From an uncultured Solirubrobacter sp. (GTDB lineage: Bacteria; Actinomycetota; Thermoleophilia; Solirubrobacterales; Solirubrobacteraceae), in assembly GCA_937871635.1 (NCBI GenBank), contig CALMNS010000463.1:1-15809 (forward strand): DNA of 15,809 bases. The letters run 5' to 3'. Position numbers and translations under genes: made by a program. The notes under the pieces are model-generated. The model was not told the DNA's origin and ran no database searches. It saw only the letters and a list, made by a program, of their open reading frames with translations. Positions 7,702 to 13,998 of the stretch are shown piece by piece (position 1 is the stretch's first letter; each line of letters starts with the position of its first letter).

Positions 7702-9309
7702 CTAGAACGGCTGCTTGTCCTGGGAGCAGACCGTACCCTTGGGGGGCAGCGCGCCCCTGAGGAAGAACGCGTCCGCATAGCGGTTGATACACGCGCTCTG
7801 GTTGATCTGGGCGGTGTGGCCGCCGCCCCTCTCCGTCAGCACCCGGGTGTTACCGAGCTGCCGCGCCATGCGTAGCGTGCCGGTGTAGGGGGTGTTGGAG
7901 TCCGCCAGGGTCCCGACGAGCAGGATCGGCACGGGCGACTTGTTCCACGGGCCACGGTAGACATCCTGGTTGACGCCCTTCCACCCGGCGCAACCGGCGG
8001 CCAGCCACGTCCATGGGTAGCCGTAGCCCAGCGGGGACTGCTGCTTGTTGACCCGGCGCGCCTGCGCCCCGTAGGTCCTGATGTCACGCGGGCTGGGGCT
8101 TTCGCCGCAGAGCACGCCGTCGGTCCCCTCGCGTACGCCCTGCTGCACCTCCGGAGCCAGGCCGCCGCCCTTGGCTGCGGACCGCAGTGCGCGGCGGACG
8201 CCCCTCGACGCCGTCGCCGTGCCGGAGGGCGTCTTCGAAGCGGTGTCGACCTCCTGGAGCACGTCCGCGATGCCCTTCCAGCCTATGAAGCCGATCTGGG
8301 CGTCGGGCTGCTCGCTCTGCAGCATCGACAAGGTGAAGTTCAGCGTGTAGGCATAGTCGAAGGGCTGCTCGCTTACGGTCACCGTTCGGGTCTTGAGCCG
8401 CTTGAGCAAGGCCCGGTACTTGACGATGGTGGCCCGCGGGCTCCCGGCCGAGAAGGAGCAGCGGGCGGTGCTGACCGACCCGCACCGGGTCAGCAGCAGC
8501 CGCATGCCAAGCTCGCTCCCGAGCGGCGACTGGATCCGCGCGAAGAGCGTCTCGGACCTGCCGGCCTTGGCGTCGTTCCACTGCACGGGCGGGACGTTGC
8601 CGTCGAGCAGCACACGGCCGACCCTGCGTGGGAACAGGTTGATGTACGTGGCGCCGAGGTACGAGCCGTAGGACGGCCCGTAGTAGTCGAGCTTCGGCTC
8701 TCGCAGCGCCTGACGGAGGCGGTCCATGTCTCGCGCGACGTCCGCCGTGCCCATGTGGTTCTGGATCGGGCCACCGTTGGCGGCGCACGCGGCGTTGTAC
8801 TTGCGGAAGATCCCCGGAGCCTTCGCCACCTCCGCCGCGCCGTAGGGGAAGCCCTTCGGGCCGAAGGGCGCGAACAACTTGGCCTCCTCCTCGGCCGATG
8901 CGAAGCACTGCAGCTGTGTGCTCTCCCGGACGCCGCGCGGATCGAAGCTCACGACGTCGAAGCGCGCCTTGACCTGCGGTGAGAAGCCCTTGTAGAGGAG
9001 CGGCAGCACCGCGGTCGCGGCGCCGCCGGGCCCGCCCGCGTTCCAGAACACCGAGCCCCGCCGGCGCGACGGGTCCGCCGCCAGCTTGCGGATGAGGGAG
9101 AGCTCGATCTGCTGCCCGTTGGGCCGGTCGTAGTCCAGCGGCACCTTCCATCTCGCACACTGAAAGCCGGCCTGCTCTTGCGGTGTGCAGTCCTGCCAGC
9201 TCGGTGCCGGCGGCGCTGCGGCGTTCGCCGGAGCTGGGGCTCCCACAGCGCTGGCCCCGGTGACGGCGACGCCGACGAGCAGCGCTCGCCAACTCCGTGG
9301 TGCGGGCAT
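7702..9309 (-). CDS. Secreted tripeptidyl-aminopeptidase-like alpha/beta-hydrolase (TAP family)
   Basis: A 535-aa exported serine peptidase-like hydrolase related to the Streptomyces tripeptidyl aminopeptidases, which release peptides from the N-terminus of substrates. A Sec signal peptide is visible: basic start, hydrophobic core (about 9-22) and probable cleavage after ANA near residue 30. WNAGGPGG (89-96) matches the oxyanion-loop motif NPGGPG. The nucleophile is S213 in GPSYGS. The C-terminal TAP-like region carries the likely acid D470 (GTLADSNTP) and H498 (GGGHT). Several cysteines (C41, C51, C440, C508 and C528 among others) may form disulfides outside the cell. ATG at 9307-9309 is chosen over the longer open frame because GAGGAG (9316-9321) lies 6 nt upstream and the signal peptide starts there. 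It stands alone between a hairpin and a gene-free region. It probably supplies peptides to the nearby importer. Some relatives are esterases. Confidence 0.9.
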   Translation of the reverse strand: MPAPRSWRALLVGVAVTGASAVGAPAPANAAAPPAPSWQDCTPQEQAGFQCARWKVPLDYDRPNGQQIELSLIRKLAADPSRRRGSVFWNAGGPGGAATAVLPLLYKGFSPQVKARFDVVSFDPRGVRESTQLQCFASAEEEAKLFAPFGPKGFPYGAAEVAKAPGIFRKYNAACAANGGPIQNHMGTADVARDMDRLRQALREPKLDYYGPSYGSYLGATYINLFPRRVGRVLLDGNVPPVQWNDAKAGRSETLFARIQSPLGSELGMRLLLTRCGSVSTARCSFSAGSPRATIVKYRALLKRLKTRTVTVSEQPFDYAYTLNFTLSMLQSEQPDAQIGFIGWKGIADVLQEVDTASKTPSGTATASRGVRRALRSAAKGGGLAPEVQQGVREGTDGVLCGESPSPRDIRTYGAQARRVNKQQSPLGYGYPWTWLAAGCAGWKGVNQDVYRGPWNKSPVPILLVGTLADSNTPYTGTLRMARQLGNTRVLTERGGGHTAQINQSACINRYADAFFLRGALPPKGTVCSQDKQPF

Positions 9310-9432
9310 CCACTTCTCCTCTCTGGTGCTACTGGACGAGACGGGTGATTCTCGACTGCGCCCGCGTCGAAGGGTTTGGAGGACTCGACAAACGCGGGTC
9401 ACGACGTGGTCCGATTGCACCGTCGCCGGCGC

Positions 9433-9457
9433 CGCGGCGCGCCCACGCGGCGCGCCC
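9433..9457. repeat. Two tandem copies of a 12-bp GC-rich direct repeat
   Basis: The 12-mer cgcggcgcgccc occurs at 9433-9444 and again at 9446-9457, one base apart (13-bp period). Each copy contains the palindrome GGCGCGCC. The pair lies about 125 bp upstream of the peptidase ATG and just beyond the collapsed hydrolase pseudogene. It may be an operator or simply low-complexity GC-rich sequence. Confidence 0.5.
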
Positions 9458-9484
9458 GGGCGCGGGGCTGTCCGGGAACCGCCT

Positions 9485-9871
9485 CATGAGACTCCCTGGG
9501 GGTGGGCAGCACGAGGCGCGTCGCGTCCGCTCCGAGATGAACGGTGTGGTGGGCGACGGGCGGGTCGGCTTGGTCGGCGATCTGGCCGGGAGGGAAAGCG
9601 ACGACCAGCCCAGCACGGTGGAGGGGCGCCCGAAGCGACGCTGAGTGAAAGCTCAGCACGTCGGGACCCGTCAGCACGCCGAGGAGTCGCATCCAGACGC
9701 AGCCGGAGCCAGAGCCCTCCAGGTGTCGTGATCGAGCATGTCGCTCCACGTGGCCCCGGTCGGCTTGATCAGCTTCTCGATGTCACGTAGGGCGTGCCGA
9801 TGATGATGGCCGGACAGGGCGCTCCGTCGCCGCGGGCAGATGGACGCTGCTGCCAAGCGCGTGCCGGGGTG
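9485..9871 (-). pseudogene. Collapsed paralogue of the CocE/NonD hydrolase (multiple deletions and frameshifts)
   Basis: Four blocks of the intact hydrolase at 5790-7481 can be recognised here in the same order and strand, joined by large deletions. First comes ALGSSVHLPAATERP with, in a shifted frame, PAIIIGTPY (intact: DVHLPTVAHRP and PAVVLGTPY). Next is DIEKLIKPTGATWSDMLDHD (intact: DIGRLIDGETSLWRDMLDHD). Then GPDVLSFHSASLRAPL (intact: RDDVLSFDSARLAAPL). Last is HTVHLGADATRLVL (intact: NTVHLGAGATRLRL). A final frameshift leads to QGVS-stop, matching KETS-stop. The DNA similarity is visible even at the 3' end, including the ATGA where the binding-protein gene follows in the live operon. About 390 bp remain of an expected 1.7 kb. 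This is clearly non-functional as a hydrolase. Confidence 0.8.
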
Positions 9872-10091
9872 GCCGGCTCGAAGACGTGCGCGGCGTCGGT
9901 GTCGACGTGCAGCAACGCGTCGATGTCGTCCCGCAGCGGCAAACGGACGGCGGGACACCGAGCAGCGCGTGCGGGGCCGTGACGGTGACTTGGACGAACT
10001 CGTTCACGTCCGGGTCGCGCACGTCGATCACCGCCGCGATCACATGGCGGTCTTCCAGCAAGAGCGACATGTGCCGGAGCGGGGCGCGCAA
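9872..10091 (-). pseudogene. Frameshifted fragment resembling the C-terminal TOBE region of a sugar-type ABC ATPase
   Basis: On the minus strand the frame reads HVIAAVIDVRDPDVNEFVQ and on to VTVTAPHALLG. After a one-base shift it continues VRLPLRDDIDALLHVDTDAA and HVFEPATP. The first part resembles the TOBE beta-strands after the nucleotide-binding domain of MalK/UgpC-type ATPases. The second resembles the usual closing motif of those proteins (xVDPxxxHLFDPxTG). No Walker motifs are present in this window, so at most a tail survives. It abuts the hydrolase pseudogene on the same strand. The match is by eye only and the identity is tentative; a decayed, unrelated beta-rich protein is possible. 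Confidence 0.35.
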
Positions 10092-10100
10092 TGGCGGCAG

Positions 10101-10312
10101 GTGCGCGCTCAGCGCCGTGAGTCCGAGCGGCTGCTAGCCGCTGTTCTGGAGGCCGTCGCTGCCAAAGGCGTACTGCGTGAGGGTGATACGGACCTCACGC
10201 TCCGAGCGCTCTTGGAATGGTCAACCACACCGCACCATGGTTTCGACCATCAGGTCGGCTAAGCGCCGACGAGATCGCCGACGGCTATCTGCGTCTCGTG
10301 CTCAGGGACTGA
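10101..10312 (+). pseudogene. C-terminal remnant of a TetR-family regulator, frameshifted
   Basis: The plus strand reads VRAQRRESERLLAAVLEAVA, then AKGVLREGDTDLTLRALLEW. After a frame change near 10255 it continues LSADEIADGYLRLVLRD and a TGA at 10310-10312. This matches the usual end of TetR regulators: a helix with xLRAVLExG, the REGDTDL stretch, and a final helix of the form LSxDEIADxYxxLxLRGL. The DNA-binding N-terminal half is absent; upstream sequence belongs to the divergent remnant on the other strand. The frame in use before the break stops at TAA 10260-10262. It cannot make a working regulator. Confidence 0.55.
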
Positions 10313-10350
10313 ACGGACTCCGGCCGACCGACCCGAAGGGAGACGCGCGA

Positions 10351-10401
10351 TCGAGAGCTACGGAACCGAGGGTCAGAGGTTCGATTCTCGGGTGCGCTCC
10401 A
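10351..10401 (+). other. tRNA 3'-end-like fragment (tRNA pseudogene or attachment-site remnant)
   Basis: The stretch contains ggtcagaggttcgattc followed by tcgggtgcgctcca. This is what the T-arm (GGTTCGATTC) and the 3' acceptor strand with encoded CCA (10399-10401) of a tRNA look like, with a few T-stem bases missing. Upstream, gagagctacgg-aa-ccgag looks like the end of a D-stem and an anticodon stem whose loop has been lost. No 5' acceptor strand (GCGCACC expected) or intact anticodon is present, so it is not a functional tRNA. Such 3' ends commonly mark integration sites of mobile elements, and it lies among gene remnants. No integrase is visible. Confidence 0.45.
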
Positions 10402-10537
10402 AAGTGGCTGGAAACGGGCCCTCTTGGGATGAGCCGAAGTACCAGGGACGTCTCTCCGTTTTCCTCTCCGGGGTGGTACGGCCTCGTCGCGATAGAGATC
10501 GTGGGGAACCGTCCGGACCGGACCGCGAGACGCCGTC

Positions 10538-10710
10538 ATGGCCACACCCAGACCCGACACCTGACGGCCAAGCAGCTCGCCGAGCGCCTCGGGGTCATCC
10601 AGACGACGATGGCCAACAAGGCCGGCCTGATCAACCGGACGTTGGACATCGGGATCTTCGAGCCCGACCTCACGCGGGTCGCGATGCTGCGACGAGGAGC
10701 AGCTGGCCGG
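10538..10710 (+). pseudogene. Fragment with a helix-turn-helix-like segment, frameshifted at the start
   Basis: ATG at 10538 opens MATPRPDT and stops at once. A one-base shift continues as HLTAKQLAERLGVIQTTMAN (10558 onward), then KAGLINRTLDIGIFEPDLTR. The codons end almost only in G or C, as in real genes of this window. TAKQLAERLGV is a typical opening of MerR/excisionase-like or other helix-turn-helix domains. The frame stays open downstream into the FKBP gene, but without coding character after about 10710. It is not recognised as a specific family and is likely another decayed gene. Confidence 0.3.
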
Positions 10711-10866
10711 ATCCGGGTCGGCGCCGAGGAGGCGCCGCGACGCGGGGAGCGAGCGACCATCGCCGGAGTCGCGGTCCAGGCGGTGACGAGCGACTGCGGG
10801 CCCGACGCGCGCACCGGTCTGCTCGCGCGCGTGCGCCCGACGGCTCCAGGCATCACGTTGAGCGGT

Positions 10867-11049
10867 TCAGGAGGTCGCGCCGATCGCCTGCAGCAGCCGG
10901 ACGACGACGGCGCGGTCCACGACGTCTCCGAGACTGGCCAAGTCGCGGTCCGTGATGCCGTCCCGGCCGAGAGACGCGGTATCGGCGTTTTCGTCGAGCT
11001 CGGTGCGCCAGCAGGCGCAGGGCCGACGCCGACCGAGCACAAGGATCAT
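10867..11049 (-). CDS. Possible small protein or 3' remnant of a gene, unidentified
   Basis: A 60-codon frame on the minus strand whose last ~45 codons, beginning TELDENADTASLGRDG and ending with VVRLLQAIGATS, have strongly G/C-ending third positions and an acidic, helix-forming composition. It ends in TGA at 10867-10869. No convincing ribosome-binding site precedes the ATG at 11047-11049, and the first 15 codons look non-coding, so the surviving part may be the tail of a lost gene. It is divergent from the FKBP gene, which starts 15 nt away. No family is recognised. Confidence 0.25.
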   Translation of the reverse strand: MILVLGRRRPCACWRTELDENADTASLGRDGITDRDLASLGDVVDRAVVVRLLQAIGATS

Positions 11050-11050
11050 C

Positions 11051-11056
11051 TAGCCT
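11051..11056 (+). promoter_or_regulatory. TAGCCT -10-like box for leaderless transcription of the FKBP gene
   Basis: TAGCCT ends 8 nt before the GTG start at 11065. There is no Shine-Dalgarno between them, so transcription would begin at or within a base or two of the start codon. This TAnnnT-spacing-RTG layout is the usual signature of leaderless genes in actinobacteria. A -35 is not clear. Confidence 0.4.
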
Positions 11057-11064
11057 GGCCGCCC

Positions 11065-11589
11065 GTGACCCGACGCCTGCTCCCGCTCGTCCTCGCCCTC
11101 CTCACCCTGACCCTCGCCGCCTGCGGCTCCGACGAGGAGAGCGGCGGCGAGTCGGCCGCCACGCCGGCGCCGACCGAGACGCCGGCACCGGCGAGCGACA
11201 ACCGGGATCTCACGGTCAAGCCGACGATCGCCAAGCCGGACGGCGAGCCTCCCGCCCGGCTGGCCAAGGACGACATCGTGCCCGGCAAGGGGCGCGCCGC
11301 CAAGTCGGGCGACCAGGTCACGGTGCAGTACGTCGGCGTCTCCTACTCCACCGGCGAGCAGTTCGACGCCTCATGGGACAGCGGCCAGCCCTTCCCCTTC
11401 CGGCTCGGCGCCGGCGAGGTCATCCCGGGCTGGGACGAGGGCATCCCCGGCATGCGGGTCGGCGGCCGTCGGCAGCTGACCATCCCGCCCGAGAAGGGCT
11501 ACGGCGCGGAGGGCACGCCCGACGGCGCCATCGCGCCGAACGAGACGCTGATCTTCGTGGTCGACGTCGTCGACATCCAGCCGGGCTGA
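11065..11589 (+). CDS. FKBP-type peptidyl-prolyl cis-trans isomerase, lipoprotein
   Basis: Catalyses cis-trans isomerisation of prolyl bonds and assists folding of exported proteins at the outer face of the membrane; 174 aa. The N-terminus is a lipoprotein signal (VTRRLLPLVLALLTLTLAAC, lipidated C20), followed by a Ser/Thr/Pro/Ala-rich linker to about residue 70. One FKBP domain fills about 70-173. The FKBP12 pocket residues can be matched: Y89, F100 and D101 (EQFDASW), V119-I120, W123 (VIPGW), Y146 (GYG) and F164 (LIFVVDV). Start choice: GTG 11065 gives the signal peptide directly and follows a TAGCCT box; the long open frame upstream is non-coding or remnant. It converges with the dehydrogenase gene. 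The active site looks complete. Confidence 0.92.
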   Translation: MTRRLLPLVLALLTLTLAACGSDEESGGESAATPAPTETPAPASDNRDLTVKPTIAKPDGEPPARLAKDDIVPGKGRAAKSGDQVTVQYVGVSYSTGEQFDASWDSGQPFPFRLGAGEVIPGWDEGIPGMRVGGRRQLTIPPEKGYGAEGTPDGAIAPNETLIFVVDVVDIQPG

Positions 11590-11621
11590 CGAGCGGGCGC
11601 GCCGGCGGCGGTCGGCGGCGC

Positions 11622-12428
11622 TCAGAACGGCAGGCGCGACGCCGCGACCTGCAGCGGGAGGGTGACCGTCCGCGGCAGGTAGCGGCTGCCCGCCGCGAAG
11701 AGCTGGTTGACCACCCCGGGGATGGAGCTGCGCCGGCCGCCCTCCATGGCGTCAACACCCGCCCGGGCGACGTCCCCGGCGTCGGCGAACAGCGCGCTCG
11801 GGGTGAAGGGCGCCACGTCCTCGACCCCCGAGGCGGCGATCGCGTCGGTGTGCACCGGCCCCGGGGAGAACGCCGTGCAGGAGACGCCCGTGCCGGCCAG
11901 CTCGGCGTGGATCGCCTCGCTCAGGGTGATGACGAAGGCCTTGGAAGCCGAGTAGGACGCGTTGTTGGGCACGGGCCCGTGCCCGAGGATCGAAGCGACG
12001 TTGAGGATCGCGCCCTCCTCGCGCCCGACCATCTCCGGCAGGAAGGCGAGCGTGAGCTCGTGCAGCGCGTTGACGTTGAGGGCGACGAGCGCGTTGAGCT
12101 GCTCGGGCTCCTCCTCCCAGAAGGCGCCGAAGCGGCCCACGCCCGCGTTGTTGCAGAGGCCGACCACGGTGCGGTCCCCCGCCTGGATGGCGCGCACGGC
12201 GGCGGTCCGGGAGCGCGGCTTGGCCAGATCGGCGACCTCGACGTCGACCCGGACGCGATGGTCGGCGGCGATCCCCCCGGCCAGCGACCGCAGGACGTCG
12301 CGCCGGCGGGCGACGAGGGTCAGCCCGTGGCCACGGCGGGCCAGCTCGCGGGCCAGCGCCTCGCCGATGCCGGACGAGGCGCCCGTGACCACCACGGTGG
12401 TGTCGGCACGGGGATCGGGAAGGGCCAT
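11622..12428 (-). CDS. Short-chain dehydrogenase/reductase (SDR), DltE-like
   Basis: An NAD(P)-dependent oxidoreductase of the classical SDR family, 268 aa. The Rossmann cofactor motif TGASSGIG (15-22) is followed by the conserved acidic turn ADL (66-68), NNAG (93-96) and N120 of the LNVN region. The catalytic serine is S146 (NVAS), and YSASK supplies Y159 and K163. SPGPVHTD (188-195) is the standard loop after the active site. ARR after the second strand (about 40-42) favours NADP(H). The substrate cannot be told from sequence; relatives act on alcohols, sugars and fatty acyl groups. The gene converges with the FKBP gene, with 32 bp between the stops. No strong Shine-Dalgarno precedes the ATG at 12426-12428, but no better start exists before TGASSGIG. 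Confidence 0.92.
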   Translation of the reverse strand: MALPDPRADTTVVVTGASSGIGEALARELARRGHGLTLVARRRDVLRSLAGGIAADHRVRVDVEVADLAKPRSRTAAVRAIQAGDRTVVGLCNNAGVGRFGAFWEEEPEQLNALVALNVNALHELTLAFLPEMVGREEGAILNVASILGHGPVPNNASYSASKAFVITLSEAIHAELAGTGVSCTAFSPGPVHTDAIAASGVEDVAPFTPSALFADAGDVARAGVDAMEGGRRSSIPGVVNQLFAAGSRYLPRTVTLPLQVAASRLPF

Positions 12429-12804
12429 CGCCGGCTAGGGCTGCCCGTCCGGGCGGTCGATCAGGCCCACCTTGGCGCCGCATGCCCCGTCGCGCCCCGA
12501 GCCGGCCGCGATCCGCGCATGACACCGTGCCGACCGGCGCCGACCGCGCCCGGCTCGTACGCCATCCTCGACGAGCTGCCGGCGGTGCTCGCGGTCCTCG
12601 GCGGGCGGCGATCCGCCCCGAGCTCAATCGCCACGTGGCAGCGCTACCCGATCACCGCCCAGGTCCCCTTCACCGACGCCGTCGAGCGCGAGGCGCTGAT
12701 CCTCCTCGAGGACGCCGGAGGAGACGGAGCGGGGCTCTCGCGCCGTCGCCGCCGAGGCGCGCACCTCCGGCGCGATCGCCCGGGCCCCTACCCTCTCCGT
12801 CCTC
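12429..12804. other. Intergenic region with a possible GAF-like coding remnant
   Basis: No intact gene is supported here, between divergent SDR and LOG genes. On the plus strand, from ATG 12519 to about 12735, one frame reads SYAILDELPAVLAVLGGRR, then YPITAQVPFTDAVEREALIL and LED, with G/C-ending codons. The second half resembles the PLdxxxPLTdAVRTGEPVxLED stretch of GAF domains in PP2C/LuxR-type regulators. The frame has no proper end before the next gene, so it is at best a remnant. TACCCT at 12789-12794 lies 10 nt before the LOG gene ATG and may be its -10 box for leaderless transcription. Confidence 0.3.
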
Positions 12805-13512
12805 ATGGAACCCCGCGAACCGACCTCCGCCGACGAGGAGCTCCTCGAGGCCGGCAGCTCCGCGATCCTCTCCCGCCTCGACGACGAGACGCGGATCGAG
12901 CGGATCTCCGAGGAGCTCCGCCTCGGCTTCCGGACGCTCGCGCCGCTCGGCAAGGCGGTGTCGATCTTCGGCTCGGCGCGGACGCCGCGCGACTCCCCGG
13001 AGTACGCCGCGGCCCGGGCGCTCGCCGCGCGGCTGGGCGCGGACGGCTTCGCGATCATCACCGGCGGCGGACCGGGGATCATGGAGGCCGGCAACCGGGG
13101 CGCGATCGACGCCGGCGCCGAGTCGATCGGCCTGGGCATCGAGCTCCCGATGGAGCAGGGCATGAACGAGTGGGTGCGCACCGGGCTCGAGTTCCACTAC
13201 TTCTTCACCCGCAAGGTCATGTTCGTCCGCTACGCCAGCGCCTTCGTCGTCTACCCGGGCGGCTTCGGGACGCTGGACGAGCTCTTCGAGGCGCTCACGC
13301 TGCGCCAGACCGAGAAGATCCGCCACTTCCCGGTGGTGCTGGTGGGCTCGGACTTCTGGGGCGGCCTGGTCGACTGGCTCGCCGGCCCGATGCTCGAGGG
13401 TGGCAAGATCGCGGAGGTGGACGTCGAGCGCATCCAGGTGGTCGACGACCCCGAGGAGGTCCTCGAGATCGTGCGCGCCGCCGACCACCGCCGGCCGCGA
13501 ATCACCGCCTAG
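12805..13512 (+). CDS. LOG-family protein (TIGR00730), putative nucleotide 5'-monophosphate phosphoribohydrolase
   Basis: A 235-aa member of the LOG/lysine-decarboxylase-like family. Characterised members cleave ribose-5'-phosphate from cytokinin nucleotides or AMP-like nucleotides; many bacterial members have unknown physiological substrates. Visible motifs are the nucleotide-binding GGGPGIMEA (87-95), the catalytic TRK (135-137) and PGGFGTLDE (151-159), which carries the active-site glutamate. The first ~45 residues are an N-terminal helical extension, as in the longer actinobacterial form. ATG 12805 has no Shine-Dalgarno, and a TACCCT box lies 10 nt upstream. The gene ends in TAGTG, sharing one base with the GreA-type start, so the two are cotranscribed. 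The old annotation 'lysine decarboxylase' would be wrong for this family. Confidence 0.92.
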   Translation: MEPREPTSADEELLEAGSSAILSRLDDETRIERISEELRLGFRTLAPLGKAVSIFGSARTPRDSPEYAAARALAARLGADGFAIITGGGPGIMEAGNRGAIDAGAESIGLGIELPMEQGMNEWVRTGLEFHYFFTRKVMFVRYASAFVVYPGGFGTLDELFEALTLRQTEKIRHFPVVLVGSDFWGGLVDWLAGPMLEGGKIAEVDVERIQVVDDPEEVLEIVRAADHRRPRITA

Positions 13513-13973
13513 TGGAGCGCGTGCTCGTCACGGAGGCCGGCCTCGCGGCCATGAACGCCGACCTGGCGGCGCTCGAGGGGGAGGGCCGGCGGTCGATCGC
13601 GGCCCAGATCCGGACGGCCCGGGAGTGGGGCGACCTCTCCGAGAACGGCGAGTACCACGCGGCCAAGGAGGCCCAGGCCCACCTCGAGACGAAGATCGCC
13701 GTCCTGCGCGAGCGCATCCACCACGCCGAGGTGGTCGAGAAGGCCGAAGGGGACGTCGTCGGGCTCGGCTCCACGGTCGAGGTCGAGGACGCCGAGAGCG
13801 GCCGGCGGCGGACCCACACGCTGGTCTCCTCCCACGAGGCCTCGACCGCCGAGGGCCGGCTGTCGGTCGAGTCGCCCGTCGGCGTCGCGCTGCTCGGGTG
13901 CCGGCCCGGCGACGTCGCCGTCGCGCCCTTGCCGCGCGGCGAGCGCCGGCTGAAGGTCCTCTCCGTCGCCTAG
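13512..13973 (+). CDS. greA: GreA/GreB-family transcript cleavage factor
   Basis: Binds RNA polymerase through the secondary channel and stimulates cleavage of backtracked RNA; 153 aa, close to the usual ~158. The N-terminal antiparallel coiled coil covers about 5-75. Its tip carries the acidic catalytic residues D41 and E44 in GDLSENGEYHAAKE, at the same numbers as in E. coli GreA. The C-terminal FKBP-like GreA/GreB_C domain spans about 80-153 (GLGSTVEVED, SPVGVALLGCRPGD). GTG 13512 is chosen because it gives the standard VERVLVTEAGLAAMN opening and overlaps the LOG stop by one base; GTG 13521 is the alternative. Since many actinobacteria have another, monocistronic greA, this may be a second copy. 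All key residues are present. Confidence 0.88.
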   Translation: MERVLVTEAGLAAMNADLAALEGEGRRSIAAQIRTAREWGDLSENGEYHAAKEAQAHLETKIAVLRERIHHAEVVEKAEGDVVGLGSTVEVEDAESGRRRTHTLVSSHEASTAEGRLSVESPVGVALLGCRPGDVAVAPLPRGERRLKVLSVA

Positions 13974-13998
13974 CGGCGGCCGCGCGCCGGCGGGTCAG

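Noticed and set aside
10177..11064. N-terminal extension of the FKBP protein by almost 300 codons
   Set aside because: The lipoprotein signal peptide starts at GTG 11065 and a signal sequence must be N-terminal. Upstream sequence contains unrelated remnants.
11590..11621. Bidirectional terminator between the convergent FKBP and SDR genes
   Set aside because: Only a 5-bp gagcg/cgctc pairing with a large GC-rich loop is visible, too weak to call.
12435..12520. Short minus-strand reading ending VGLIDRPDGQP just before the SDR gene
   Set aside because: No start codon with a binding site and no recognisable family; third-position bias over ~25 codons is not enough.
11373..13511. One giant plus-strand open frame reaching into the GreA-type gene
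   Set aside because: It runs antisense through the SDR gene and out of frame through the LOG gene; only the last 153 codons look like a protein family.
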